The notes: a model not told the origin generated them from the letters alone. A DNA stretch of 64,000 bases from RGIG9115 sp045649825 (GCA_045649825.1 JAZRQO010000001.1:1-64000); one strand, 5' to 3'. Counted from the stretch's first letter, positions 1 through 8,475 are shown. Numbers and translations are program-made.

Positions 1-1540
1 CGGTTGTTGTAAATGTAACTTCTGTACCTGTGACTGTTCCCCCATATACATCTGTTGCCGTTCCTGCAAGGGTTACAACATATTCGGTACTGTCTGACAG
101 TCCAGAAAGTTTAAGGGTATATGTTTTTCCTTCTCCTGTTATTTCTTTCCTTACATTACTGTCTGAAACAGTAAAGGCTTCAGCAGTAAGGCTGTTGGGA
201 ACAAGAGGATTTGAAAAGGTAAATTTTATTGTGGCTTCTGATTGGTCCACTTTTTCAATGCCTGTTTCTACAGTAAGTTCAGACGGTGTGATTTTCTCTA
301 AAACAAAATCATCCGCATAGATCGTGGCACCTGCATCTGCAAACACACCCATATGCACCGTATAGTCCTGTCCTGATTCTAATGGATAAGAATACTCCAC
401 ATAAATCCTCTGCCATTCATCGGTAAGAGGGAATTCTGTACCTTTGGTTGTGCTTCCGCCGCTTCGTTGTGCAATCAGTTTTACTTTCTTGCCTTTTGAG
501 CTTGTATCTCCTGCTTTCACATAGCCTGAAAATCTATATGACTGATTATCTGAATATGCCTGTTTAATGTATCTCAGGTTTGCTGTTGGACTTTGAGAAG
601 CAGTAAACTTTACACCGTAACCTCCCGTTCTTGCCGCCTGCGGTATCACTTCAGGCTCAATATCAGTACTCCATCCGGATAAGTCACCTGTTTCAAATGA
701 ACCATTTGCAGCAAGTGAAGATTCGGGAGTTATAAATGTTACCGTGCTTTGTGTAATAGTCCTATCGTATATATCAGTTACGGTTTCAGCCAGGCTCACT
801 GTGTACTCTGCCCCGGGAGTTAAACCAGACAAAGTAAGAAAATATTTATTTTCATTTATGGTTATACTTTTTTCTGTTATTGTTCCACTTACCTGAAAAC
901 TATTCTCAGTCAGAGTTGATTTAAGGGGAGTTGAAAAAGTATATTCTATTACTGCCTTTCCTTCAGGTTGACGTACCTGCGTTGAAACAGTAAACTCCGG
1001 AAGCGTAAACTCTATCAAAGAAAAATCATCTGCATAAATCGCAGCACCTGCATCTGCATACACACCCATATGCACCGTATAGTTCTGTCCTGATTCTAAT
1101 GGATAATCAAAAACTACATTAATTTCCTGCCATTCATCGGTTAGCTGAACTTCTGTACCGTGGGTTGTTTTTCCGCCGCCGCTTCGTTGTGCAATCAGTT
1201 TTACACTCTTGCCTACAGATAATGCATCACCTGATTTTACATATCCGGAAAATTTATATCGCTGATTATTGGAATAAGGACGTTTTATGTAGCGAAGATT
1301 TGATTCTCTGTCGTTTTCTGTTGCCACAAACTTGGCACCGTAGTTGCCGGTCCTCGCAGCCTGTGTTATAATCTCCGGCTCTGTATTGGTATCCCAGCCT
1401 GTGATGTCGCCCGATTCAAAACCGGGGTTCAGATCACCTATTAAATTATTGCTTTCCGCCTTTGCTTCAAAGGAGAAGTTCATCATAAATAATGACAATG
1501 CAACAACCATTGCACTCAGTCCTGACAGTTTTTTGTTCAT
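1..1540 (-). CDS. Secreted protein with tandem carbohydrate-binding-like and Ig-like repeats (C-terminus outside window)
   Basis: The gene runs off the left edge; about 513 N-terminal residues are visible. It starts at an ATG (1538-1540) preceded by AAAGGATGATTTGA. Residues 1-28 form a signal peptide (MNKK, a hydrophobic stretch, then SFEAKA). Then follow two copies of a module: a CBM4/9-like jelly-roll domain (GFESGDITGW / SFETGDLSGW at the starts, YADDF at the ends) followed by an Ig-like domain of SbsA/bacterial-Ig type with the TVTFITP / EVTFTT edge strand. The copies are 239 residues apart and nearly identical in places. The likely role is an extracellular polysaccharide-binding or glycan-active surface protein; a catalytic domain, if any, lies outside. 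A divergently transcribed AraC regulator is adjacent. The fold assignment is by eye. Confidence 0.75.
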   Translation of the reverse strand, partial: MNKKLSGLSAMVVALSLFMMNFSFEAKAESNNLIGDLNPGFESGDITGWDTNTEPEIITQAARTGNYGAKFVATENDRESNLRYIKRPYSNNQRYKFSGYVKSGDALSVGKSVKLIAQRSGGGKTTHGTEVQLTDEWQEINVVFDYPLESGQNYTVHMGVYADAGAAIYADDFSLIEFTLPEFTVSTQVRQPEGKAVIEYTFSTPLKSTLTENSFQVSGTITEKSITINENKYFLTLSGLTPGAEYTVSLAETVTDIYDRTITQSTVTFITPESSLAANGSFETGDLSGWSTDIEPEVIPQAARTGGYGVKFTASQSPTANLRYIKQAYSDNQSYRFSGYVKAGDTSSKGKKVKLIAQRSGGSTTKGTEFPLTDEWQRIYVEYSYPLESGQDYTVHMGVFADAGATIYADDFVLEKITPSELTVETGIEKVDQSEATIKFTFSNPLVPNSLTAEAFTVSDSNVRKEITGEGKTYTLKLSGLSDSTEYVVTLAGTATDVYGGTVTGTEVTFTTT

Positions 1541-1637
1541 TCAAATCATCCTTTCATCACAACTTATTTCATTACTGGAAAAAATCAACAAATAAATTTT
1601 TGAAAATTTTGAAAAAAAATCATTTTAAACCGCATAG

Positions 1638-1666
1638 TTGACAAATTTATTATACCATGATATAAT
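1638..1666 (+). promoter_or_regulatory. Sigma-A promoter of the AraC-family gene
   Basis: TTGACA (1638-1643), a 17-bp spacer and TATAAT (1661-1666): a full consensus match. The minus strand carries an extended -10 (TGG then TATAAT at 1649-1654) inside this spacer, so the divergent promoters overlap. Confidence 0.8.
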
Positions 1667-1712
1667 TTTTATGAAAATTTAAAATATCACTTGAAAGGTT
1701 GAAAAAATACCC

Positions 1713-2534
1713 ATGTACGATAATTCATTTATGATTCCGAACCCTTACATAAAAAAAAGACCTGTTCGGGCAAGCACTGTTGGAATTCGCTCAGACAAAA
1801 AGCAAATTGCGGCCATATCAAAAGCCCCTCGTCAACACTCATTTTATTATGTGTATGAGGGTGAATTTTCCGTAAAGATAGATAATTCTTCCTTTGTGGC
1901 AAAAGCCGGAGATATGTACTGGACGCCCGAAAAACAGTTTCACAATGTTCAATCTGCACCAAATGCTCCCTGGAAGTATATTTTTATAAGCATTAATGAT
2001 GAATTCATATATAATATGCTTAAAGCTTATAAAATCAAAAATACATATCATTTCGCCGGATTCAACGACCCAAGCTTATTTGAAGAATTTATGGTTACTG
2101 CAAAAGAGCCTTGCGAGCCTGATGAATTAATTGATAAGCTGACTGTAATTTTCCTCAGAATTGTTCAAAAAATGAGGCGGATGATGGATGATGTAACATT
2201 CAAGCCATCGGAGGCACCTAAGCTTGCAAATTTTATTAAATCATACATTGACCTTGATACAGTTCACGGATTTAATCTTGACGATATAACTGCCCGCACA
2301 TATTGCTCAAAAAATCATGCAATACGGGTTTTCAAGCAATCCTTCGGGATAACTCCCTATCAATACTTGCTGGAGAAAAAAATCACAATTGCCAAGGATA
2401 TGCTGCTGGACTCAAATTATACTATAAAGCAAATAGCAGATTTGCTGCAATTCAAAAGCCCTAATGACTTTTCCACTTTTTTTAAAAGGAACACGGGGTT
2501 AACACCTACGGAATTTAAAAGAAAGAACATTTGA
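1713..2534 (+). CDS. AraC-family transcriptional regulator
   Basis: A 273-residue cytoplasmic DNA-binding regulator. The first ~130 residues are a cupin-like sensing domain (YVYEGEFSVKIDNSSF, then a PGDMYWTP-like segment AGDMYWTPEKQFH). The last ~100 residues carry two helix-turn-helix motifs of AraC type (FNLDDITARTYCSKNHAIRV and YTIKQIADLLQFKSPNDFST, ending in TGLTPTEFKRK). The length is usual for sugar-responsive AraC regulators. GAAAGG lies about 14 nt before the chosen ATG, which is long; an internal ATG at residue 7 is an alternative. It is divergent from the secreted carbohydrate-binding protein, so control of that gene is a reasonable inference; the ligand is unknown. Confidence 0.88.
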   Translation: MYDNSFMIPNPYIKKRPVRASTVGIRSDKKQIAAISKAPRQHSFYYVYEGEFSVKIDNSSFVAKAGDMYWTPEKQFHNVQSAPNAPWKYIFISINDEFIYNMLKAYKIKNTYHFAGFNDPSLFEEFMVTAKEPCEPDELIDKLTVIFLRIVQKMRRMMDDVTFKPSEAPKLANFIKSYIDLDTVHGFNLDDITARTYCSKNHAIRVFKQSFGITPYQYLLEKKITIAKDMLLDSNYTIKQIADLLQFKSPNDFSTFFKRNTGLTPTEFKRKNI

Positions 2535-2573
2535 AAAAAGCTGACTGAATTTAAAAAATCAGTCAGCTTTTTA
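2535..2573. terminator. Bidirectional intrinsic terminator
   Basis: AAAAAGCTGACTGA pairs with TCAGTCAGCTTTTT around a 10-nt loop. T-runs on both sides suit the convergent AraC gene (+) and copA (-). Confidence 0.85.
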
Positions 2574-2601
2574 AACTATTGCTTATCTTTATTCGTAATA
2601 T

Positions 2602-2805
2602 CTACTCTATAACCTTATATCCTTCAGCCTCAACTGTTGCTTTTAATGCCTCAGTGGGGATGTCCTTTGTGAGAGTTATTATTGCATTATTTGTTTCGTG
2701 GCTCACGATTGCGGATTCTACTCCGTCCATAGCTTCAAGAGCTGACTTTACTCTGCCTGAGCAGTGCATACACATCATACCCTCTATTTTGAGTTCTTTT
2801 TTCAT
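2602..2805 (-). CDS. Possible internally initiated CopZ-like copper chaperone (nested in copA)
   Basis: In frame within copA, an ATG (2803-2805) is preceded by AAGGAG (2815-2820) at 9 nt spacing, an ideal initiation site. Starting there gives a 67-residue protein with one HMA domain (GMMCMHC), the size and shape of the copper chaperone CopZ. The sequence shows the site directly; that it is used is inference. E. coli copA is known to make both the pump and a CopZ-like product from one gene (by frameshifting), so a dual-product gene has precedent. Alternatively the site is a relic of a former separate copZ gene that fused to copA. Confidence 0.5.
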   Translation of the reverse strand: MKKELKIEGMMCMHCSGRVKSALEAMDGVESAIVSHETNNAIITLTKDIPTEALKATVEAEGYKVIE

Positions 2806-5031
2806 TTTTTTAATCTCCTTTTCTTTTTTTGCTCTGAAACCATTTAGTCTCAGGGCATTTGATACTACGCAGAAGCTGGATAAACTCATTGCGGCAGCTC
2901 CCAGCATAGGACTAAGCTCTATGCCGAAAGGAATAAGAACACCTGCCGCAACAGGAATTCCGATCACGTTATAGATAAAAGCCCAGAACAGATTTTCGTA
3001 AATGTTTTTGAGTGTTTTGCGGCTAAGCCTTATGGCAGAAACCACATCGGAAAGACGGCTGTTCATAAGAACTACCTCTGCCGCATCTATTGCAACATCC
3101 GTTCCTGCACCGATTGCAATGCCCGTATCTGCTGCGGTGAGTGCGGGAGCGTCGTTTATTCCGTCGCCTACCATAGCTACCTTGCCTTTTTCTTTAAGCC
3201 TATTTACCGCCTCCGCCTTACCTACAGGCAAAACACCTGCGATTACAGTGTCTACACCGCACTGGGCTTTTATGGCATTCGCGGTTTTTTCGTTATCACC
3301 CGTTATCATCACCACTTCAATGCCCATTTTTTTAAGGCTTAATATTGCTTCAGAGCTATCGTCCTTTATCTCGTCCGCAACGGCTATAATACCGAGAACA
3401 GTATCGTTTTTCTTAAAAACGAGGGGGGTTTTTCCTTCGTTTGCAAGAAGCTCCGCTTTTTCGGAGAATTCGCCTTCGGGATTTATGAATTTAAGACTTC
3501 CGCCTGTTAGTTTTTCGTCATTTAAACTGCCTGAAAGTCCGTTTCCGGGCGAAATTTCAAATCCCTCAAGGGGGATTGGCTTCATACCAAGTGTTTCACA
3601 ATAACGGATTACTGCCTTTGCGATAGGATGCTCGCTTTTGCTTTCAAGGGCATATGCCGCCTCTAAAAGCTCATTTTCGCTGATACCCGTTGCGGGAACT
3701 ACATTCGTCACTGACGGCTCGCCTTTTGTAATAGTACCTGTTTTATCAAGTGCCACAATTTTTGTTCTGCCTGCCTCTTCAAGGGCGGCAGCGTTTTTGA
3801 AAAGAATACCGAGCTTGGCACCAACACCGCTTCCCACGGTTACTGCAACGGGAGTTGCAAGACCGAGAGCACAGGGGCAGCTTATAACAAGCACGGATAT
3901 ACCCCGGGCAAGGGAAAAGCCTATGCTTTTACCCATAAGGAGCCACACTGCCGCCGTGATAATTGCAATCACGATTACACAGGGAACAAAAATTCCCGAC
4001 ACCTTATCAGCAACCTTGGCAACGGGAGCTTTTGTGGCAGACGCGTCATTCACCGCCTTGATTATACGGGCAAGCCCCGTATCGTTACCAACGTGAGTTG
4101 CACGGCATCTTATATATCCGAATCTGTTAACCGTTGCGGCAGAAACCTTATCACCCGTCTCTTTGTCTACAGGAATGCTTTCGCCTGTAAGCGCCGATTC
4201 ATCAATGGAGCTATGACCTTCTGTTACGACACCGTCGGCAGGGATGCTCTCCCCGGGCTTTACGGCAAATATATCACCGACGGCTACCTCTTCTGCGGGA
4301 ACGATTTTTTCTTCACCATCCACTATAAGGGTTGCCGTTTTGGGGGCAAGATTTATAAGGCTCATAAGGGCGTCTGTGGTTTTACCCTTTGCCCTTGCTT
4401 CAAGGAGCTTACCTACGGTTATGAGGGTTACAATCATAGCAGCAGATTCAAAGTACATACCGTGGAGCAAGGAATGACTGTCTTTTAAGCCAGTCATAGC
4501 AAAAAGAACACATACACTGTAAATAAACGCTGCGCCTGAGCCAAGGGAAACGAGAGTATCCATATTGGGAGCACCTTTAAATAGCGCCTTTGAACCGCTT
4601 ACGAAAAATTCCCTGTTAATTACAAGCACTGCCACAGTAAGTAAGAGTTCTGAAAGACCTACTGCTACGGGGTTGCCTTTAAAAAATTCAGGAACAGGGA
4701 AACCCCACATCACATACCCCATAGAAAAATACATAAGAGCCGCAAGAAACACAAGAGAAGATAAAAGCCTTCCTCCAATATGCTTCACAGGAGATTCAGC
4801 GGAGAGTTCAGCAGAAGATGTTTTATTTGTGCCGTTTTTTAGGGAGGCTCCGTAGCCTGCATTTTCCACTGCGGAAATTATTGATTCAGGGCTTGCATTT
4901 CCCTCAACAGACATAGTTTCCGTTAGAAGATTAACCGCAACAGAGCTTACATCGGGCAGCTTGCTCACGGCTTTTTCAACCCTTGCACTGCAAGCGGCAC
5001 AGCTCATTCCCGTAACATTAAACTGTTCCAT
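2602..5031 (-). CDS. copA: Copper-translocating P1B-type ATPase with N- and C-terminal HMA domains
   Basis: An 809-residue inner-membrane copper exporter. An N-terminal HMA metal-binding domain (GMSCAAC, residues 8-14) precedes the transmembrane core with the ion-binding SCPCALGL (CPC 385-387), phosphorylation loop DKTGTIT (429-435), and hinge GDGINDAP (622-629). After the last membrane helices (~residue 730) a lysine-rich linker leads to a second HMA domain (GMMCMHC, 751-757) that matches a free CopZ chaperone in length and ends the protein. This C-terminal fusion is less usual than a separate copZ. It begins at Met743, which has its own strong ribosome binding site in the DNA (see the nested feature). 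GGAGG lies just before the start. An intrinsic terminator sits between the upstream membrane-protein gene and copA, and no copper repressor gene is visible. Confidence 0.95.
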   Translation of the reverse strand: MEQFNVTGMSCAACSARVEKAVSKLPDVSSVAVNLLTETMSVEGNASPESIISAVENAGYGASLKNGTNKTSSAELSAESPVKHIGGRLLSSLVFLAALMYFSMGYVMWGFPVPEFFKGNPVAVGLSELLLTVAVLVINREFFVSGSKALFKGAPNMDTLVSLGSGAAFIYSVCVLFAMTGLKDSHSLLHGMYFESAAMIVTLITVGKLLEARAKGKTTDALMSLINLAPKTATLIVDGEEKIVPAEEVAVGDIFAVKPGESIPADGVVTEGHSSIDESALTGESIPVDKETGDKVSAATVNRFGYIRCRATHVGNDTGLARIIKAVNDASATKAPVAKVADKVSGIFVPCVIVIAIITAAVWLLMGKSIGFSLARGISVLVISCPCALGLATPVAVTVGSGVGAKLGILFKNAAALEEAGRTKIVALDKTGTITKGEPSVTNVVPATGISENELLEAAYALESKSEHPIAKAVIRYCETLGMKPIPLEGFEISPGNGLSGSLNDEKLTGGSLKFINPEGEFSEKAELLANEGKTPLVFKKNDTVLGIIAVADEIKDDSSEAILSLKKMGIEVVMITGDNEKTANAIKAQCGVDTVIAGVLPVGKAEAVNRLKEKGKVAMVGDGINDAPALTAADTGIAIGAGTDVAIDAAEVVLMNSRLSDVVSAIRLSRKTLKNIYENLFWAFIYNVIGIPVAAGVLIPFGIELSPMLGAAAMSLSSFCVVSNALRLNGFRAKKEKEIKKMKKELKIEGMMCMHCSGRVKSALEAMDGVESAIVSHETNNAIITLTKDIPTEALKATVEAEGYKVIE

Positions 5032-5054
5032 AATTACCTCCGAATTGAAAATCC

Positions 5055-5088
5055 AAAAAATCAGAAGAAATTAATCTTCTGATTTTTT
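5055..5088 (-). terminator. Terminator between the membrane-protein gene and copA
   Basis: AATCAGAAGA pairs with TCTTCTGATT, followed by T-run in the minus direction. It overlaps the last codons of the upstream gene and lies ~25 nt before copA. Confidence 0.75.
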
Positions 5089-5571
5089 TATGTTTTGTTC
5101 TTTATAGCCTTCCTCCGGATGAGTTCCCGTTGGGGACACAAACACCATAACAATACCTATGGCATGGAATACCACCGCAGACAGGAAGTTTGAATTTATA
5201 TAAGGCGGTAAATACTTAAATACTTTTGTTATGGCAAAAATCACCGTGTATATATACCGTGACATTTCTCCTCCCGTAAAGTATACAAAAAGGAAGAAAA
5301 GAGCATTTACACATATAAAGAGCAGATATGCAATAAGATTGAGTTTAAAATAACTCCTGTCGCCCTTTATATCGTAATAGCAATCCCTCATCTGACGCAC
5401 GTTAACAAGCCAGAAAAAGAGTGAAAACAGGGTAAGCAGTATCATAAGGCCATAAGCCGTTTCGATTACATTCATAACATTGAGTACGGTTGCAACCAAC
5501 GACAGAACAAAGCACGAGAGCATAAGCTCCCGAAGCCTTCTTAATACTACACCTTTTTTATTTATTTCCAT
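5071..5571 (-). CDS. Small membrane protein, function unknown
   Basis: A 166-residue protein not recognised as any named family. It has a basic N-terminus (KKGVVLRRLRE) and about four hydrophobic membrane-spanning stretches (roughly residues 14-36, 38-58, 76-98 and 128-150), with a short charged cytoplasmic-type tail ending KKSED. AAGGATGGTGA precedes the ATG. It lies 75 nt downstream of ackA on the same strand, separated by a strong hairpin that lacks a T-run in this direction, so it may be reached by ackA transcripts. Nothing in the sequence gives a specific function. Confidence 0.7.
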   Translation of the reverse strand: MEINKKGVVLRRLRELMLSCFVLSLVATVLNVMNVIETAYGLMILLTLFSLFFWLVNVRQMRDCYYDIKGDRSYFKLNLIAYLLFICVNALFFLFVYFTGGEMSRYIYTVIFAITKVFKYLPPYINSNFLSAVVFHAIGIVMVFVSPTGTHPEEGYKEQNIKKSED

Positions 5572-5601
5572 ACCTTCACCATCCTTTTAATGGGGAACCA
5601 T

Positions 5602-5646
5602 ACCTATATGGGGAGAGTTTTAACTGCTCTCCCCATATGTTTTTTA
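5602..5646. terminator. Strong hairpin between ackA and the membrane-protein gene
   Basis: ATATGGGGAGAG pairs with CTCTCCCCATAT around a 9-nt loop. Its T-run (TTTTTT) follows on the plus strand, opposite to both neighbouring genes; in their direction it is a hairpin without a T-run. Confidence 0.6.
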
Positions 5647-6843
5647 TCAACCTTCGATAAGTCTTTTTGTGTCGATAGCTATCATAAGCTCTTCGTTTGT
5701 GGGGATAACAAGAGTTTTAACAGTTGCGTCGGGAGCTGAAATGTCCATCTTACCTCTGTTCTTGTTCATTTCCTTGTCAATCTTGATTCCCATAAACTCA
5801 AGACCTTCTACTATTGACTCACGTGTCTGGCTATCGTTTTCACCAACACCGGCAGTAAATACAACCGCATCAACACCGCCCATAGCAGCTGCGTATGAGC
5901 CGATATACTTCTTAACGCCATATGTGAACATATCAAGTGCGAGCTGCGCTCTTTCGTTACCGTTATCTGCAGCGGAAGAAAGGTCTCTGAAATCGCTTGA
6001 TATACCTGAAACACCGTATACGCCTGATTCTTTATTAACAACAGTGTTAATCTGAGAAGATGTAAGCTTAAGGTCGTCCATCATATAGAGGATAACTGCA
6101 GGGTCCATAGTACCTGTTCTTGTTCCCATAACAGTACCGTCGAGGGGAGTGAAGCCCATTGTTGTATCAACAGATTTTCCGCCGTCAACCGCTGTTATTG
6201 ATGAACCGTTACCAAGATGGCAGGTAATGATTTTAAGGTCTTCAGGAGCTTTGCCGAGCATCTTTGCAGCCTCTGCCGCAACATACTTATGGCTTGTTCC
6301 GTGGAAGCCGTATTTTCTGATTTTGTGTTCCTCATAAAGCTGATAAGGAAGACCGTACATAAATGCCTTGGGAGGCATTGTCTGATGGAAAGCTGTGTCG
6401 AATACTGCAACCTGCTTAACACCGGGCATAATCTTTTCACAAGCTTCAATACCTGTAATATTTGCGGGGTTATGGAGAGGTGCAAGAGGTGTACAAGCCT
6501 GGAGTGCTTCCATTACTTCATCTGTTATAACGAATGAGTCTGCAAATATTTCTGAGCCATGAACCACTCTGTGGCCAACTGCACCGATTTCAGACATATC
6601 CTTAATAACACCGTGATCGGGGTTAACCAGAGCATCAACAACAAGCTTGATACCGTCTGCGTGGCTGTCCATCTTGCTTTCGATACGTACTTTTTTATCT
6701 AAGCTTACATTTGTGTGCTGAAGGTTAGCACCGTCGAGGCCTATACGTTCGCAAAGACCTTTTGCAAGAACCTGCTCACTGTCCATATCAATAAGCTGAT
6801 ATTTAAGAGATGAGCTACCTGCATTTATAACCAAAACTTTCAT
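5647..6843 (-). CDS. ackA: Acetate kinase
   Basis: A 398-residue cytoplasmic enzyme that transfers phosphate between acetyl phosphate and ADP, making ATP and acetate in fermentation. The N-terminal phosphate-binding motif VLVINAGSSSLKYQL is intact, as are GHRVVHGG-type GAVGHRVVHGS and the HLGNGSSITAV and VFTAGVGEND segments of the ASKHA fold. The length is standard. It lies 24 nt after pta on the same strand, giving the usual pta-ackA acetate pathway driven from the promoter upstream of pta. Confidence 0.98.
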   Translation of the reverse strand: MKVLVINAGSSSLKYQLIDMDSEQVLAKGLCERIGLDGANLQHTNVSLDKKVRIESKMDSHADGIKLVVDALVNPDHGVIKDMSEIGAVGHRVVHGSEIFADSFVITDEVMEALQACTPLAPLHNPANITGIEACEKIMPGVKQVAVFDTAFHQTMPPKAFMYGLPYQLYEEHKIRKYGFHGTSHKYVAAEAAKMLGKAPEDLKIITCHLGNGSSITAVDGGKSVDTTMGFTPLDGTVMGTRTGTMDPAVILYMMDDLKLTSSQINTVVNKESGVYGVSGISSDFRDLSSAADNGNERAQLALDMFTYGVKKYIGSYAAAMGGVDAVVFTAGVGENDSQTRESIVEGLEFMGIKIDKEMNKNRGKMDISAPDATVKTLVIPTNEELMIAIDTKRLIEG

Positions 6844-6867
6844 TTAATTTTACTTCCTTTCTGAAAT

Positions 6868-7866
6868 TTAATTCTTCTGTGCCTGAACGCAAGTAATTGC
6901 AACAACACCAACGATATCGTCTGCACTGCAGCCGCGTGACAAGTCATTAATAGGCATTGCAATACCCTGAGTTACAGGGCCGTAAGCCTCTGCCTTTGCC
7001 AGACGCTGTGCCAGCTTGTAGCCGATGTTTCCTGCATCAAGGTCGGGGAATACAAGAACGTTTGCATGACCTGCAACAGAGCTTCCCGGTGCCTTTGATT
7101 CGCCGATTTCGGGAACGATTGCAGCGTCGAGCTGAAGTTCGCCGTCAACCTTAAGGTTGGGGTTTTCTTCCTTACAGATTCTTGTTGCTTCAACAACCTT
7201 AGTAACGTCATCATGCTTTGCACTACCCATTGATGAGTGTGAAAGCATTGCAACGATTGCCTCCTCCTGAACAAGGAGTTCAAAGGACTCTGCAGAGCAA
7301 GCAGCGATTGCCGCAAGTTCTTCAGGGTTGGGGTTCTGTACAAGACCGCTGTCACCGAAGATAAATGTTCCGTTTGCACCGTATTCGCAATCAGGAACAA
7401 CTATAACAAAGAAAGCGGAAACGAGCTTTGTTCCGGGCTTGGTTTTTATAATCTGAAGACTGGGTCGGAGTGTATTTGCAGTTGAGTGGCAAGCACCTGA
7501 AACAACACCGTCAGCATCGCCCGCTTTAACCATCAGGCATGCATAGTACATATAATCACCCAGAGCAGTTGCTTTTGCTTCTTCATATGTCAGACCCTTA
7601 GACTTTCTGAGTTCAACGAAAAGGTTAAGGTATTCTTCTGTTTTTTCATATGTGAAGGGGTTGATAATTGTAGCACCTGTAATGTCATAGCCCTTACTGT
7701 ATTTTTCAACCTCTTCGGGAGTACCAACAATAATAATATTGGCAAAGTCCTCCTTAAGAATTTTTTCTGCCGCTTCATAAATTCTGGCATCCATTGATTC
7801 GGGAAGAACGATTGTTTTTTTATCTGTTTTTGCTCTTTCCTTTATTGTGTCCAAAAACTTACTCAT
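6868..7866 (-). CDS. pta: Phosphate acetyltransferase
   Basis: A 332-residue short-form phosphotransacetylase, which converts acetyl-CoA and phosphate to acetyl phosphate and CoA. Family features visible are IVLPESMDARI, the G-D-A-D-G-V-V-SGACHSTA segment, SSMGSAKHD and a C-terminal GDASDIV-like ending (SRGCSADDIVGVVAITCVQA). The start is set at ATG 7864-7866 because GAGGGGA lies just upstream; an upstream in-frame start at 7920 would add 18 residues (GNVIFYKKILKKRGIL) that fall in the leader between promoter and ribosome binding site. It is the first gene of the pta-ackA operon. Confidence 0.97.
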   Translation of the reverse strand: MSKFLDTIKERAKTDKKTIVLPESMDARIYEAAEKILKEDFANIIIVGTPEEVEKYSKGYDITGATIINPFTYEKTEEYLNLFVELRKSKGLTYEEAKATALGDYMYYACLMVKAGDADGVVSGACHSTANTLRPSLQIIKTKPGTKLVSAFFVIVVPDCEYGANGTFIFGDSGLVQNPNPEELAAIAACSAESFELLVQEEAIVAMLSHSSMGSAKHDDVTKVVEATRICKEENPNLKVDGELQLDAAIVPEIGESKAPGSSVAGHANVLVFPDLDAGNIGYKLAQRLAKAEAYGPVTQGIAMPINDLSRGCSADDIVGVVAITCVQAQKN

Positions 7867-7919
7867 GAGAATTCCCCTCTTTTTTAATATCTTTTTGTAA
7901 AAAATTACATTACCTTTCA

Positions 7920-7948
7920 ATTATAATACTTTTTTTGTATATTTTCAA
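7920..7948 (-). promoter_or_regulatory. Promoter of pta-ackA
   Basis: On the minus strand TTGAAA (7943-7948), a 17-bp spacer and TATAAT (7920-7925) precede pta by about 55 nt. Confidence 0.8.
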
Positions 7949-8007
7949 GTGAAAAGGGAAAATTTATTACAAATTTTTTTAAAATATATAAAAAGTACAA
8001 AAAAGAC

Positions 8008-8036
8008 TTGATATTTCCATACAATAATAGTATAAT
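8008..8036 (+). promoter_or_regulatory. Promoter of yajC
   Basis: TTGATA (8008-8013), 17-bp spacer, TATAAT (8031-8036). It is divergent from the pta promoter. Confidence 0.8.
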
Positions 8037-8082
8037 GGTGGAGTATGGCGAAAGCTAATAAACTTAAAAAGGAGAATATACA

Positions 8083-8433
8083 ATGTTCGGATTTACAACA
8101 GTAGCACACGCTGCGGCAGCTGCACCCGTTGAAGGAGCAGGTATGGCGGCAATGATAAGCTCTTTACTTCCTTTTGTTCTGATTTTCGTATTTATGTACG
8201 TTATAATGATCAGACCTCAGAGAAAAAAGGAAAAGGCTCTGAGAGAAAAAATCAACAACATGAAGGTTGGAGATAAGGTTGTAACAATCGGCGGTATCGC
8301 AGGTAAGGTTTCAAAAATCAAAGATGAATTTGTTATAATTGAAACAGGCAATATCGGAACTCAGGATGAAAAGTCTTTTATAAAGTTTGAAAAAACTGCA
8401 ATTAAAGACGTTCAGACAAAGGTTACAAACTAA
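8083..8433 (+). CDS. yajC: Preprotein translocase subunit YajC
   Basis: A 116-residue membrane accessory of the Sec translocon (SecDF-YajC). One membrane helix (about residues 20-42, ending FMYVIMIRPQRKKEK, the family signature) is followed by a soluble domain with KVGDKVVTIGGIAGKV, which is diagnostic. AAAGGAG precedes the ATG. Here it is monocistronic, with its own promoter and terminator, rather than beside secD/secF or tgt. Confidence 0.95.
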   Translation: MFGFTTVAHAAAAAPVEGAGMAAMISSLLPFVLIFVFMYVIMIRPQRKKEKALREKINNMKVGDKVVTIGGIAGKVSKIKDEFVIIETGNIGTQDEKSFIKFEKTAIKDVQTKVTN

Positions 8434-8436
8434 TTT

Positions 8437-8475
8437 AAAAAGCTCCGCGGAGTATTCACTCCCGGAGCTTTTTTG
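8437..8475. terminator. Bidirectional terminator after yajC
   Basis: A long stem: AAAAAGCTCCG, inner GGAGT/ACTCC, then CGGAGCTTTTTT. It can serve yajC (+) and the RNase H transcript (-). Confidence 0.9.

Noticed and set aside
30..320. Plus-strand ORF at the left edge
   Set aside because: It is the complement of the minus-strand secreted protein, which has a signal peptide, repeats and a ribosome binding site.
1165..1595. Two plus-strand ORFs near the divergent promoter
   Set aside because: They run antisense through the N-terminus of the secreted protein and its leader and have no ribosome binding site.
3002..4855. Several plus-strand ORFs opposite copA
   Set aside because: Antisense shadows of a fully conserved P-type ATPase, without ribosome binding sites.
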